Of a stretch of DNA of 45,248 nt, positions 1-9,337 are shown one piece after another. The first letter of the stretch is position 1. Each line of letters starts with the position of its first letter. The notes under the pieces were generated by a model. It saw nothing but the letters and a program-made list of their open reading frames with translations. It was not told where the DNA came from and did no database searches. The stretch comes from Lachnospiraceae bacterium (GTDB taxonomy: Bacteria; Bacillota_A; Clostridia; Lachnospirales; Lachnospiraceae): NCBI GenBank assembly GCA_009774465.1, contig VSNT01000012.1, forward strand, positions 1 to 45,248, in the 5' to 3' direction. A program made the translations under genes and the position numbers.

Positions 1-1706
1 AGTTTATTTGCCGAAAAAATGGGGGCGGCCATTCGGGGAAGCTCTCCTCCTATCTCACGATTCATATAGATTTCCCCATCTAACAGCTCCCGTTCCATAT
101 CCTTATGCTCACTGAGCAATATGGTTCTGTTTCCTCCGGTTTCTTTGGTAGTAGCGCCTACAAAATGGAAATAATTATCTGTTCCCGCATAATAGATGGA
201 TACATCCTTAACTCCCATGATCTTGCTGACTACTCTCATGGCTGCCATGATTACCTTATCCACCTCCAGAACATCCAGCTCCGAAACCACATTGTAAATT
301 TTGCCAATACTGTCTCCATAATTGATCAGACGGTCTTCAAAGGTTTTTTTGATTTCAACATTGGTTTTATTGATGTCAATAATTCTAAGATATTCTTCCT
401 CCAGACTCTTTAACTGCTCCATTCTTTCTTTGGATTTGTTCCGGTAATTCAAAAAAGAATAGGTAATTCCAATTGCAATTATAAAGTAAAATAAAAACCG
501 CAGGACAAACTGATACTGCGTCAGTACATTGCTTAATGTGCCGCCCTCATTCAGTTCCATCCACAAATGCGCTGCTGTAGACAAAAGCACTGCAAGAACA
601 GTTTCTCCAACGCCTCTTTGAATGGCAATCAGCACAATATATAAAAGCAGAAAATCCACATAAACAAACGCCGAAACTTCACCTTTCAAAAAATATTCCG
701 CTGCAAATGCTGCCCCGAAGACAAGCAGATTTTCCACAATACGCATTCCCAAAGCAAGACCTTTTTTTATGTGCTCCCGAACTGATTTTGCTTCTTCAAG
801 CGTCTCCTCCTGCTCTTTCTTTTTCCTGATTTCCTTTATTTTCTTATATTTTTTATTTAAAAATGATTCGATTCTTTCCAGTCCCGTTTTAAGATCAACT
901 TTGGGAAAGTACCCGAAATCCTGTGAAAAATCATTGCTTAAAGATGCCCTGGTATCAGAAATATTTATTTCCTTTAATGCCTTTCCCTCGCTTTTGGGAT
1001 ACATTTTTTTAATGCAGGCTTCAAAGCTTTCCGCATCAATGGCTTCCTTTCCCTTCACTTCATAACAGGCGAAAACTTTTTCCCGGTTTTCCTCTCTTCC
1101 CACCCGGTAAACCGCTTCCGCCAGATCTGATACAAAGATTGGAGTAAATCTTCTTCCCGGCAGTCCGTAAAGCTCTCCGCCTCTTGCCAAAAAGCACTGT
1201 TCTGAAATCACATCCAGCGTATCTTCCGCACATCTTGCATTTCCATACACATAGGGGAGTCTTAAGCAGATAACGGAAAATCCCTGTTCCGCATAGGTCT
1301 CGCAGATCCGCTCTCCGTTCCTTACCAGTTTTCCCCTTGCGCTGTTTTCCTCCCCCGCATCCATGCAGGATAAAAAGCAGAGCCTTGGAACCTTATATTC
1401 TTTCGCCCAGCTTAAAATATTCACCAGGGCGCTGTTAAAGGCCGATGCACAGTCCTCTCTCTCCCACTTGAAATTTTCATCCCATGCACCTGTAAAAATA
1501 ACATAGTCCGGCATAATTCCCTGTACCACATACTTTACATCCGGCGAATCCTCCTGAAATGCAAAGGAAATATGCCTTGGCATACCGCTTCTTTTAGACT
1601 GTAATTTGTTTCCGGTCAAAACATAAACATCATTTTTTTCCCTGTGCAGTCTGGCCACAAGGTTTCCCATGACTAATCCATAGCTTCCTACAATTAATAT
1701 TTTCAT
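1..1706 (-). CDS. PelD-like fusion: SDR domain + membrane helices + GAF (partial, C-terminus beyond the left edge)
   Basis: Reading from the ATG at 1706 (ribosome site AAAGGGG, 17 bases after the pelG stop) the frame stays open to the window edge, about 568 residues. Residues 1-265 look like an extended NAD-dependent epimerase/SDR fold with a Gly-rich N-terminus (VGSYGLVMGN). The SDR catalytic YxxxK position reads S122-A-R-G-K126, so the tyrosine is missing and enzymatic activity is doubtful. A basic coiled coil (about 270-305) leads into roughly four membrane helices (about 310-425), then a second coiled coil and a GAF-like region (about 440-560). Known of the family: PelD is an inner-membrane c-di-GMP receptor with helices, GAF and a degenerate GGDEF; I recall SDR-fused versions in Gram-positive pel clusters. 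The GGDEF part, if present, lies outside the window. Position directly after pelF-pelG supports the PelD assignment. Confidence 0.7.
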   Translation of the reverse strand, partial: MKILIVGSYGLVMGNLVARLHREKNDVYVLTGNKLQSKRSGMPRHISFAFQEDSPDVKYVVQGIMPDYVIFTGAWDENFKWEREDCASAFNSALVNILSWAKEYKVPRLCFLSCMDAGEENSARGKLVRNGERICETYAEQGFSVICLRLPYVYGNARCAEDTLDVISEQCFLARGGELYGLPGRRFTPIFVSDLAEAVYRVGREENREKVFACYEVKGKEAIDAESFEACIKKMYPKSEGKALKEINISDTRASLSNDFSQDFGYFPKVDLKTGLERIESFLNKKYKKIKEIRKKKEQEETLEEAKSVREHIKKGLALGMRIVENLLVFGAAFAAEYFLKGEVSAFVYVDFLLLYIVLIAIQRGVGETVLAVLLSTAAHLWMELNEGGTLSNVLTQYQFVLRFLFYFIIAIGITYSFLNYRNKSKERMEQLKSLEEEYLRIIDINKTNVEIKKTFEDRLINYGDSIGKIYNVVSELDVLEVDKVIMAAMRVVSKIMGVKDVSIYYAGTDNYFHFVGATTKETGGNRTILLSEHKDMERELLDGEIYMNREIGGELPRMAAPIFSANK

Positions 1707-1722
1707 AGCTTTTCCCCTTTTA

Positions 1723-3195
1723 CTACTTATTAAAAGAATAAACTACGACCTTCTGCTGCTCTTCCTTTTTCTTTTTGAAGATGCTTCGTTTCGCTTTTGT
1801 ATTTACAATATTTCCTCTGCAGTAAATGTGCTCATCCAGATGCGCCAGCATATACCTGATACGGAAAAAGACCACTGTAAAGCTTAAAAAAGCTCCCGCA
1901 AGAACACCCATGCCTGAAAATACTGCCGAAAACCTGACCGATACAAAGCTTCCTGTTACAGTTCCCAAAAGAAAAACAAGTCCCACCACAGCAGCACCTC
2001 CGGCATCATCTAAATAATACTGGAAAATCATCATGCTCTGTACCAGATAAATCAGCATATAAGCCATTGACATCACCGGATACATCATAAGGATTCTTCC
2101 GGTAATTCCAAGGTTTGCGGCAAATGCAATCACCAGTACAAAAATGCAGATATTGATGATAACCTGAATCTGTATGATAAACAGCAGCTCTTTTCTAAGC
2201 ACTTCTATCATTTGGTTCTTGGCCTTTAAAATATCCTTTCCAGACGCACCTATAATGGACTCGCAATAAGTTTTATAGGCTGTGTGAAATTTTGTTTCCA
2301 CATTGACAACAAATATAACAAGGATGGAAATATTGCTCAACATTGCAAGATAAGTCACCACGTCGTAAATAGGAGCTGAAACAAATACATCCGCAACTAC
2401 TACCCGATAAGGAGAAAAAAACCAGAAAATAAAATTGTGACTGTAAATTCCCCAAGTAAACAAAGCGCTGGAGCATAATAATTTCCAGTATTTTTTCAAA
2501 TAAAAAAGTACTTCCCTGCTGTTTTTGTTGTGATATCTGAAATTTCTCCTGATTCTCGTCATTAAAAGCACTGCAATCAAATTAAAACTGACGGCCAGTG
2601 CCGTGATAATTGCATTCGTTACAGAAAACTGAAACCAGTATACCGCCATGCAGGAAAACAAAAGCCCCGTCAGCAGACTGACCAAAAAGCTGTAGGTTAT
2701 CTTCCGGTATTCTTTCAGCAGCGTGATAAATGTCATACAGTAAAAAGTAAATACCAGTCCTGCATAACACAGGTAAGCAGTGAAAATGTATCCAATGGAA
2801 AAATGTCCCAAATGGTACATGACAATTCCAAAAGGCAGCCCCGTCAGCACCGTAAGCACTGCAAGAAGCAGATTTCCCATATCCAGAGCCGGAAGAATAC
2901 TGTCATAATCCTCCTGGAAAATCTTATCCGCCGTATACCTTGAAAGAATAATATTGATGGGCGACGAAATAATCAGTGAAAAAATAAACACGTACAATAT
3001 GGTAGATGATATAATTTCCCTTTCCCGATAGGAAATATTTACATAAGGCAGAATATAATACATCAGATTCAGGAACAAAATCACCATAACTGTGGGGCCG
3101 ACTGTTACTACAGTGGCGTAAAGTCCTGCAAATACCGTACTGATGATGCCCTCTTTATTAAATAATTTTTTTAATTCAAATCCTATGCCGGCCAT
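1723..3195 (-). CDS. pelG: PelG, polysaccharide membrane transporter of the Pel locus
   Basis: A 490-residue polytopic membrane protein beginning MAGIGFELKKLF, the typical PelG opening, with about 12 hydrophobic segments and a short basic tail. PelG is the MOP-like integral membrane component that works with PelF, PelD and PelE to move the Pel polysaccharide across the cytoplasmic membrane. It starts 6 bases after the pelF stop, and its ribosome site lies inside the end of pelF, so the two are probably translationally coupled. Length fits the family. The assignment is firm because the neighbour is a clear PelF. Confidence 0.88.
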   Translation of the reverse strand: MAGIGFELKKLFNKEGIISTVFAGLYATVVTVGPTVMVILFLNLMYYILPYVNISYREREIISSTILYVFIFSLIISSPINIILSRYTADKIFQEDYDSILPALDMGNLLLAVLTVLTGLPFGIVMYHLGHFSIGYIFTAYLCYAGLVFTFYCMTFITLLKEYRKITYSFLVSLLTGLLFSCMAVYWFQFSVTNAIITALAVSFNLIAVLLMTRIRRNFRYHNKNSREVLFYLKKYWKLLCSSALFTWGIYSHNFIFWFFSPYRVVVADVFVSAPIYDVVTYLAMLSNISILVIFVVNVETKFHTAYKTYCESIIGASGKDILKAKNQMIEVLRKELLFIIQIQVIINICIFVLVIAFAANLGITGRILMMYPVMSMAYMLIYLVQSMMIFQYYLDDAGGAAVVGLVFLLGTVTGSFVSVRFSAVFSGMGVLAGAFLSFTVVFFRIRYMLAHLDEHIYCRGNIVNTKAKRSIFKKKKEEQQKVVVYSFNK

Positions 3196-3201
3196 CTGTT
3201 T

Positions 3202-4662
3202 TCATCCCCATTCAAAATCGTTATAAAGCTTTCTGTACTTTCGTACTACTTCTTCATTCTGGTAAAATTTTGCGGTTCTTTCTTTGCCTGCCGCTCCCAT
3301 CTGCTCCCGCATCTTCTTATTTCTTGCAAGCAGAACCATTGCCTCTGCAGTTTTATCCACATTCATGGTGGGAACAATCAGCCCGCTTCGCCCAAAGCTG
3401 TCATATTCTGCTCCGTACAGCAGCTCCTTGCATCCTCCTACATCAGTGGAAATACAGGGCTTCCCTGCTGCCATTGCCTCTAAAAGACATAAGGGCTGTC
3501 CCTCCGAAATACTGGTTAAAACAACAAAATCCATTTTTCCCAGGTAATCCTTTACCTGAATTCTTCCGGTAAAGGTTATATCAGGAATCTTAAAACTGTT
3601 TACCAGTTCAAGACACTCCTCATAGTATCTTTTGTTTTCTTCCGTAGGCCCCATCAGATAAAGCGAAAGCTCAGGAACCTCCTCTTTGGCAAGACGGTAC
3701 GCATTGATCATGGTCTTTACATCCTTAATGGGAACGATACGGATAACCGCGCCTATATTGATTCGTCCGTCCTCTTTTCTTCCGGGAAGATTTTCCATCG
3801 CCTTTACAAACACGCCGTTGGATATCACTCTTGTTTTTTCTTTCGGGCATCCAATCTCCGTCTGTATCTGCCTTGCTGCCTGAAAAAGGGAAATCACACA
3901 GTCCGCCTCATCATAAATACACTGAGACAACATGTAAAAATACCGTGTCCAGATATTTTTATAAATTCCCTGTGTCCAGTCCGCTTTGATAATCTCTTCC
4001 TCACGCTCTCTGGTATATATCCCATGCTCTGTCAAAATAAGCGGCTTCTGATACATGTACTTTGCCTTACACGCCAGAATGCCCGCATATCCTGTGGAAA
4101 TGGCGTGATAGCAGTCCGCTTTTTCCACAGGAACCTTTAACACCCGGAACAAAGGCAGATATAAAGAGCGCAGACTCCACAAAAAATCAGTAAAAACGCA
4201 ATTGGGATATTTTTCGATATAAAGCGTTCTGGCCAGTTCCATAAAATCCCTGCTCATAAGCAGATCATTGGAGGTATACTCTGTCCGGTCAAAAAAAAGA
4301 AAAAGATCTCCCCACTTTACGTCCTCTCCAAACAAAAGGCTTTTAAGCGCTTCCTTTTCTTCTCTGGACAAACTTACCTTCTTTTTTCTGTATATCACTT
4401 CATCTTCACACAGATAAGTTTCTCTGATTTCACATAAGTTTGAAGGAATGTCATACTTAAATTTGCCGCCATCTTCCCTGGTGGGAACCAGTGTATACAT
4501 TACAAACTGTTTTTCACTTAAAGCATTTACCAGCATCTGAATCCATCCGGACACTCCGCCAGCCACGTAAGGATAACTTCCTTCCGCAAACATTGCTATC
4601 TTCAATTTTATACCCATCTGCGCGTTGCGGCGCGCATACAAATCAACAGGTTGAATACGCAT
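3202..4662 (-). CDS. pelF: PelF, GT4-family glycosyltransferase of the Pel locus
   Basis: The protein carries the PelF N-terminal signature KIAMFAEGSYPYVAGGVSGW (residues 21-40) and the GT4 EX7E motif (SEGQPLCLLEAMAAGKP) near the C-terminus. PelF is the cytosolic retaining glycosyltransferase that polymerises the Pel polysaccharide from UDP-sugars. The ATG at 4662 has AAAGG about 10 bases upstream. The internal ATG at 4617 would give the more typical start close to KIAMFAEG but has no ribosome site, so the long start is kept. A GC-rich dyad (TGCGCG...CGCGCA) lies in the extra N-terminal codons. It sits 7 bases downstream of the DUF2194-like gene and 6 bases upstream of pelG. Confidence 0.9.
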   Translation of the reverse strand: MRIQPVDLYARRNAQMGIKLKIAMFAEGSYPYVAGGVSGWIQMLVNALSEKQFVMYTLVPTREDGGKFKYDIPSNLCEIRETYLCEDEVIYRKKKVSLSREEKEALKSLLFGEDVKWGDLFLFFDRTEYTSNDLLMSRDFMELARTLYIEKYPNCVFTDFLWSLRSLYLPLFRVLKVPVEKADCYHAISTGYAGILACKAKYMYQKPLILTEHGIYTREREEEIIKADWTQGIYKNIWTRYFYMLSQCIYDEADCVISLFQAARQIQTEIGCPKEKTRVISNGVFVKAMENLPGRKEDGRINIGAVIRIVPIKDVKTMINAYRLAKEEVPELSLYLMGPTEENKRYYEECLELVNSFKIPDITFTGRIQVKDYLGKMDFVVLTSISEGQPLCLLEAMAAGKPCISTDVGGCKELLYGAEYDSFGRSGLIVPTMNVDKTAEAMVLLARNKKMREQMGAAGKERTAKFYQNEEVVRKYRKLYNDFEWG

Positions 4663-4669
4663 TTTTTAT

Positions 4670-6166
4670 TCAACCTTTGCCATCCTCCAAAACAATTGGT
4701 ATCTGAACCTGCTGCCGGCTGACAGTAAGCAGCCAGGCATCCTCACCAACCTTCTGAACGTCTACTCCCTGGGCATCCTCCAGTTGATCCTTTGTCCTTA
4801 CCATGCAGTACCATACATCCACAAAGCCTTCCGCAGTGATCGTCAGACAGTCCTCTGTAACCTCAAACACAGGATAAATTTTTTCATACCGTTTGAAACG
4901 TTCCTGGGCCTCCAGCCAGTCTATCTCTTCAAGAAACTGATTGTTTCTGTACATATCATGCATTCCTTTGGATAATTCAAGAAGATATGCCGCCCATTCA
5001 TATTCCTCCGTCCAGTTTTCGTTCCCAAGAACTTCCCGCATATCCAGGCACAGGGTTGCAATTCCTTCTCCCGATGCCATGCTTTCCATCCGGTACCGCT
5101 TTTCATCGCTCTGCATATGCCCCGTGTTCACCACCGGCAAAATGCCGCCCTCATCTTCCTCCATGACAATTCCGCCGCTGCGCCTTATCTGGCGCAGAAT
5201 ATCCTGAAAATCCCCGTCTTTTTCCTGCATGCAGGTTCTTCCTGAAATAATGACTCCGTCTTCATGCCTGATCTTGTCCATAGAAGGCCAGATAACGTCC
5301 CTGATAAACATAACCGGATCTCTGCTGTATAACTGGTAAATCATTTCCTGATCCACATGCTCAAAATCCGGATAGTAATCAAGCAGTACCGCACTGCTGT
5401 TTATCACAGGATAGGCAAATATATCCTCCATATCGGATAACACGCCTGCAAATATGCCAATTCCCGATTCGTCCTCAAAAAAAGGTCCTGTGCAGGAATA
5501 CATTCTTCCATCACCGCATTGCTTTTTCCATAAAAGAGGGATTAAAAACCTTTGTTCTTTGTTATCTTTACTTCTCTCCTGAATCATTTTGGTACAGGAG
5601 GCATCCAGTGAAATATCCCTTACTGTCATTGGCAGCTCTTCATAGTAAACCATTCCCTGGGTAAAAATTCCTTCAAAGACCATCATCCCGTCAATCTCTG
5701 TCTCTTCTCTGCCCTCTCGCACCCCCAGCTTCTTTTCGTAATCCGGATCTTCCCCTGTCAGGCAGGTGAAAAACACAAATTTCCCCTCTTCATCAGCCAG
5801 CCTTATAAGCTCGCCCTTTTCATCCGCCTGGGATAATCTTCCTGTCGTTACAATAAAAACTCTGGCTGTTTCCTTCTGCATGTCATTTAATTCTTCAACC
5901 GTTCTTCTGACAATATACTCTTTCTTCAGCTGATCCAACATCTTTATGATCTGGTCTGTCATGCCCTCTTTGGCTTCATCTCCACAAAGCACTATGTACT
6001 GCGCTGCTTCCGGCTCGGCTTTAGATACCAGCTCTTCCCGCTCTATGACCGGAAGCTGACCTTCCGCTCCCATATCAATAATCAGGTTTCCTGAAAAAAT
6101 CAAATAAAACAGAAGTATGCCAAAAAAACCAGCCGTAATTGCCACATAATCTGATATTTTTAACAT
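4670..6166 (-). CDS. Membrane-anchored DUF2194/PelA-like protein of the exopolysaccharide locus
   Basis: 498 residues with one N-terminal membrane anchor (about 8-28, YVAITAGFFGILLFYLIFSG) and a large, acidic, presumably extracellular part. Residues 55-165 resemble a Rossmann/amidotransferase-like domain (IVLCGD..., VFIVTTGRL). The rest is consistent with the DUF2194 type of polysaccharide-deacetylase-related protein, but I see no clear catalytic HxxxH zinc motif. Gram-positive pel clusters carry a deacetylase-domain PelA protein at this position, so a role in modifying or exporting the polymer is inferred from context rather than motifs. Transcribed between the GT2 gene (14-base gap) and pelF (7-base gap). 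Confidence 0.55.
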   Translation of the reverse strand: MLKISDYVAITAGFFGILLFYLIFSGNLIIDMGAEGQLPVIEREELVSKAEPEAAQYIVLCGDEAKEGMTDQIIKMLDQLKKEYIVRRTVEELNDMQKETARVFIVTTGRLSQADEKGELIRLADEEGKFVFFTCLTGEDPDYEKKLGVREGREETEIDGMMVFEGIFTQGMVYYEELPMTVRDISLDASCTKMIQERSKDNKEQRFLIPLLWKKQCGDGRMYSCTGPFFEDESGIGIFAGVLSDMEDIFAYPVINSSAVLLDYYPDFEHVDQEMIYQLYSRDPVMFIRDVIWPSMDKIRHEDGVIISGRTCMQEKDGDFQDILRQIRRSGGIVMEEDEGGILPVVNTGHMQSDEKRYRMESMASGEGIATLCLDMREVLGNENWTEEYEWAAYLLELSKGMHDMYRNNQFLEEIDWLEAQERFKRYEKIYPVFEVTEDCLTITAEGFVDVWYCMVRTKDQLEDAQGVDVQKVGEDAWLLTVSRQQVQIPIVLEDGKG

Positions 6167-6180
6167 ATTGCGCCTCTTTC

Positions 6181-7086
6181 TTACTTAGGGTATATAAAAT
6201 TTTTTTCATATTCCTGCTTACGCATTTTGCTGATCTGGTCCGATAAAACGCCAAAACAAATTAGCTGAAAGCCAAAGATGATTAAGATGGAGGCCAAAAT
6301 CGGCACTCCGTTGGACCACTGGAAAGCACGCAGGATTCCGTATAATGCCCCTACTCCGCACATGGCCAGACCGGCTTTTCCCAAAATGCGCATCGGCTGG
6401 AATAAGACAATAATCTGGAGAATCAAGCCAATCGTGCGGAAACCGTCTCTGATTTGTCTGACAGAGCTCTTTCCTGTTCTCTTTCTCACAGTAATATCTA
6501 CTTCACCGCCATAGTATTCCTGCTCTAACATTAGTAATGTAGTTACTGTGGACGCGCCAAATGCATCCGGCAGCAGAGAAAGATAAGGCATAATTACACT
6601 ACGTTTGAACCCACGCATACCTGAATTGAAATCTTTAAGTTCTTCTTTTACAACAAAGTTTAAAAAACTCTTTAATATCTTTTTCCCAAAACGTCTGTTT
6701 CTGTCCTCATAAGAATCGCCGCCTCTTATTCCGATACAGTAATCCAGGTCTTCCTCCTGCATTTTAGCGATAAGTTTATAAAGATCCTCCGGCCTGTGCT
6801 GTCCGTCTGCATCATACCAGACGATCAAATCGCCTCTGGATTCCCTGATTCCTGTTTTAATGGCAGCTCCGTACCCTTTGTTTTTCCGATGATTAATCAG
6901 ACGCACCTGGGAAAATTCTTTTACGATATCTGCAGTATGATCACTGCTTCCATCATTGATAACAATGATTTCAAGGTTATCGTTTTTTTCGGTAATACCC
7001 CCCCTGGTCAGTTCCCGGAGCACATTTCCAATTGCCGCTTCTTCATTGTATGCCGGTATAATCACTGATACTGTACTACTTTGCAT
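6181..7086 (-). CDS. Family 2 glycosyltransferase with C-terminal membrane helices
   Basis: The GT2 start VSVIIPAYNEEAAIG, the nucleotide/metal region DADGQH and the downstream basic stretch identify a DPM1/DPG-synthase-type GT-A transferase. Two hydrophobic segments at the C-terminus (about 235-255 and 265-285) anchor it. The start is set to the ATG at 7086 because GGGAGG lies about 9 bases upstream; an upstream in-frame start at 7161 would overlap the GT8 gene by 73 bases and lacks a site. Such enzymes often load a sugar onto polyprenyl phosphate at the membrane. The gene follows GT8 with a 2-base gap and precedes the DUF2194-like gene, so it belongs to the same leftward operon. Confidence 0.85.
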   Translation of the reverse strand: MQSSTVSVIIPAYNEEAAIGNVLRELTRGGITEKNDNLEIIVINDGSSDHTADIVKEFSQVRLINHRKNKGYGAAIKTGIRESRGDLIVWYDADGQHRPEDLYKLIAKMQEEDLDYCIGIRGGDSYEDRNRRFGKKILKSFLNFVVKEELKDFNSGMRGFKRSVIMPYLSLLPDAFGASTVTTLLMLEQEYYGGEVDITVRKRTGKSSVRQIRDGFRTIGLILQIIVLFQPMRILGKAGLAMCGVGALYGILRAFQWSNGVPILASILIIFGFQLICFGVLSDQISKMRKQEYEKNFIYPK

Positions 7087-7088
7087 TC

Positions 7089-7982
7089 CTACTTTCCTCC
7101 CGCTTTTCGAATCACAACTTCCAATAAGTGTTTTGCTATAACCAAATGCCGCCTTTTCCATTCCTTTTCCGCTTCCCTGTCAGGATTTGGATACTTTTTT
7201 AAATACCTTCTGTATTCCTTCCCAAATTTACCGCAATATCCCGGATGCCAGGGCTTTGTGCCCCCCATATAATGTACAATCACCGGATAGCTCTTTTCCT
7301 TCAAAAATCCTCCCATTATGTAGAAAAGCATCCCAATTTCACTTCCATAACCTGTGTTGTAATTGTACTTTCTCTCCAGCAGCTTGATCTTTCCCCTGAA
7401 AATCAGATTAATGATATCCTGATCCGGATATTGCAGATATTCGCCCTTTTCATTTATGATGGTTTCAATCTCCTTTTTCCGGAAACGTTTCCGGAGCTGG
7501 TGTAAATCAAAGAGCAATACTCCCGAATTGATATACTGCTCTTCATCGCGAAATCCAATCTCAGTTTTATGAGCCGACAGCATATTATTTACTGCAAAAT
7601 CGGCAATTCCTCCTAACACATTTCCTTCCAGATCTGTTTCATACAGTTCCATCAGGGAACCTCTGATCAAAATATCAGGATCTAAATAAAGCATCCTCTC
7701 TTCTTTCGGAAACATCATCCCTGCAAAAATCCTGTAATACATTTCCCTGGTAAAGTAGCGGAACACCGGAACCTCAGATAAAAGCCCTTCCTTCATTCTG
7801 ACAGGTAAAAATCTGCTGCCTTTACTTTCTATCAATGTATTCAACTCTGCAAGTTCCGTTTCCTTTACATTGCTGTAAAGTAAGTAAATCTTATTTTCAT
7901 TCTTATGGTGTGCAAAAAACGAGGTCAGCATCACCTTTAACGGACGAATATAATTGCTGTCCACCGTCACAAGAATGTTCAT
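7089..7982 (-). CDS. Family 8 glycosyltransferase
   Basis: 297 residues beginning MNILVTVDSNYIRPL, with the GT8 DxD motif in YLDPDILI and the C-terminal HYMGGTKPWHPGY signature (HxxGxxKPW) that binds the sugar nucleotide. GT8 enzymes are retaining transferases, mainly galactosyl- or glucosyltransferases of surface glycans. Ribosome site AGGGGG lies just upstream of 7982. The stop codon overlaps the ribosome-site region of the following GT2 gene. The donor and acceptor cannot be read from sequence. Confidence 0.88.
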   Translation of the reverse strand: MNILVTVDSNYIRPLKVMLTSFFAHHKNENKIYLLYSNVKETELAELNTLIESKGSRFLPVRMKEGLLSEVPVFRYFTREMYYRIFAGMMFPKEERMLYLDPDILIRGSLMELYETDLEGNVLGGIADFAVNNMLSAHKTEIGFRDEEQYINSGVLLFDLHQLRKRFRKKEIETIINEKGEYLQYPDQDIINLIFRGKIKLLERKYNYNTGYGSEIGMLFYIMGGFLKEKSYPVIVHYMGGTKPWHPGYCGKFGKEYRRYLKKYPNPDREAEKEWKRRHLVIAKHLLEVVIRKAGGK

Positions 7983-8003
7983 ATTTATCCCCCTGCCCTT
8001 CTT

Positions 8004-9101
8004 TTAGTTTATCATCCCCTGTAACAAAGCCTCCCACTCATCTAATATATGTTCCCTTCCAAAACGCTTTGTGCTTTCTTTTGCTTTCTCTCCCATTTGT
8101 CTGCGCCTTACAGAATCAGCCATAAGCAGATCCATTTTTTCTGCAAACATTTCTATATTCTCCGGCTCCACAAGGAAACCGTTTTCCGCTTCTGTTATAA
8201 TTTCACTTGGTCCTGCCTTGCAGGAATAACTGACTGCCGGAAGGGAAAAATCCATTGCCTCAAGTAAAACCATCCCAAATCCTTCATCCCTGGAAGGAAG
8301 TACAAATATTTCCGATTTCTGATAATACTGCTCTATCCCGGACACATTGCCGATCAGATGAAAATGCTTTAATCCTGCATCCTTAATTTCTCCGGCTAAT
8401 TTATCCTTTTCTTCCCCGTCTCCTGCAACAAGAACTGTCCATTCCGGATACTTTTCCTCAAGCAGCTTCCAGCTTTTGATTAAAAGATCAAATCCCTTTA
8501 CTTTTGTCAGCCTTCCGGCCGCAAAGATCACCGGTTCTTTTGCCTGCCCGGGCATTACGTCCTCATAGGGATTTGGATTATAAATGCGGGTAATATTACA
8601 TTTTAACTTTAAATTTTTCTGATAATATCCTTTATCTTCTTCTGACAGCACCACCAGCTGATCTGAAAATCTGCCAACCAGTCTTCTTACCAGCCTGCGG
8701 AAATTATGATTTTTCCTGAAATGATAATAAAAATTAAAATGTTCCCACGAAATCCAATGCATATGTGGCCTGAATTGTTTCAGAAAGAAAGAAAAGCATC
8801 CAAGTATAATGTCTACATCAATTAAGAAATCTGCATTTTCCCGATTTAAAAAAGAGGTCATTAATCGTATTTTTTTTAAAATGCCAGCCCTGGGCGCCTC
8901 TTTTTCAAGCCAATATATCTTTACAGGCTCATCTACCCGAAAAAAAGTCTCTCCGCTTCCCCAAAGACTCATAATCAAAACCTGATACCCTCTTTGGGCT
9001 AAACCGTTTGCTACTATAGAAAGCACTCTTTCTGTTCCGCCGGAATGACTCATATTTCCAATAAAGAAAATAACCTTCAAGTTCTTCCTGTTCATATGCA
9101 T
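8004..9101 (-). CDS. Family 4 glycosyltransferase
   Basis: A GT-B fold enzyme with the donor-domain EX7E motif (SRDEGFGMVLLEAMDF) and the N-terminal FFIGNMSHSGGTERVLS acceptor-side signature seen in GalNAc/hexose transferases of the PglA/PglJ type. AGAGG sits 5 bases before the ATG at 9101; the ATG at 9119 has no ribosome site, and another possible start is at 9095. It is the first gene of the leftward exopolysaccharide operon and faces the divergent flippase gene. Length of about 365 residues is normal for GT4. Confidence 0.86.
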   Translation of the reverse strand: MHMNRKNLKVIFFIGNMSHSGGTERVLSIVANGLAQRGYQVLIMSLWGSGETFFRVDEPVKIYWLEKEAPRAGILKKIRLMTSFLNRENADFLIDVDIILGCFSFFLKQFRPHMHWISWEHFNFYYHFRKNHNFRRLVRRLVGRFSDQLVVLSEEDKGYYQKNLKLKCNITRIYNPNPYEDVMPGQAKEPVIFAAGRLTKVKGFDLLIKSWKLLEEKYPEWTVLVAGDGEEKDKLAGEIKDAGLKHFHLIGNVSGIEQYYQKSEIFVLPSRDEGFGMVLLEAMDFSLPAVSYSCKAGPSEIITEAENGFLVEPENIEMFAEKMDLLMADSVRRRQMGEKAKESTKRFGREHILDEWEALLQGMIN

Positions 9102-9337
9102 TTTTACCTCTGAAATCATTATATTATATTTATTTTACTTTTCAAATCCGACAAATCGCCGAAATTTTTTCGTATTTTTTCGTCGTTTTCCGGTCATATT
9201 GCACATTCATTTATTACATATCGTCATTTTTGCATATACAACAAAAATTTTTTATCTAAATTGCACAACATCTTCCCTCTTTATAAATCCCTTCTTTCCT
9301 GCTAAGATGTATTATGAAAATTTTGAAAGGAGCCGCC
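9102..9337. promoter_or_regulatory. AT-rich divergent promoter region between the GT operon and the flippase
   Basis: This 236-base gap separates two divergent exopolysaccharide genes. Leftward, TATAAT lies at 9123-9128 with no good -35; it would give a leader of about 15 bases to the ATG at 9101. Rightward, the best candidate is TTGCAC (9261-9266) with TATAAA (9282-9287), but the 15-base spacer is short. No clear operator dyad is visible. Confidence 0.4.
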
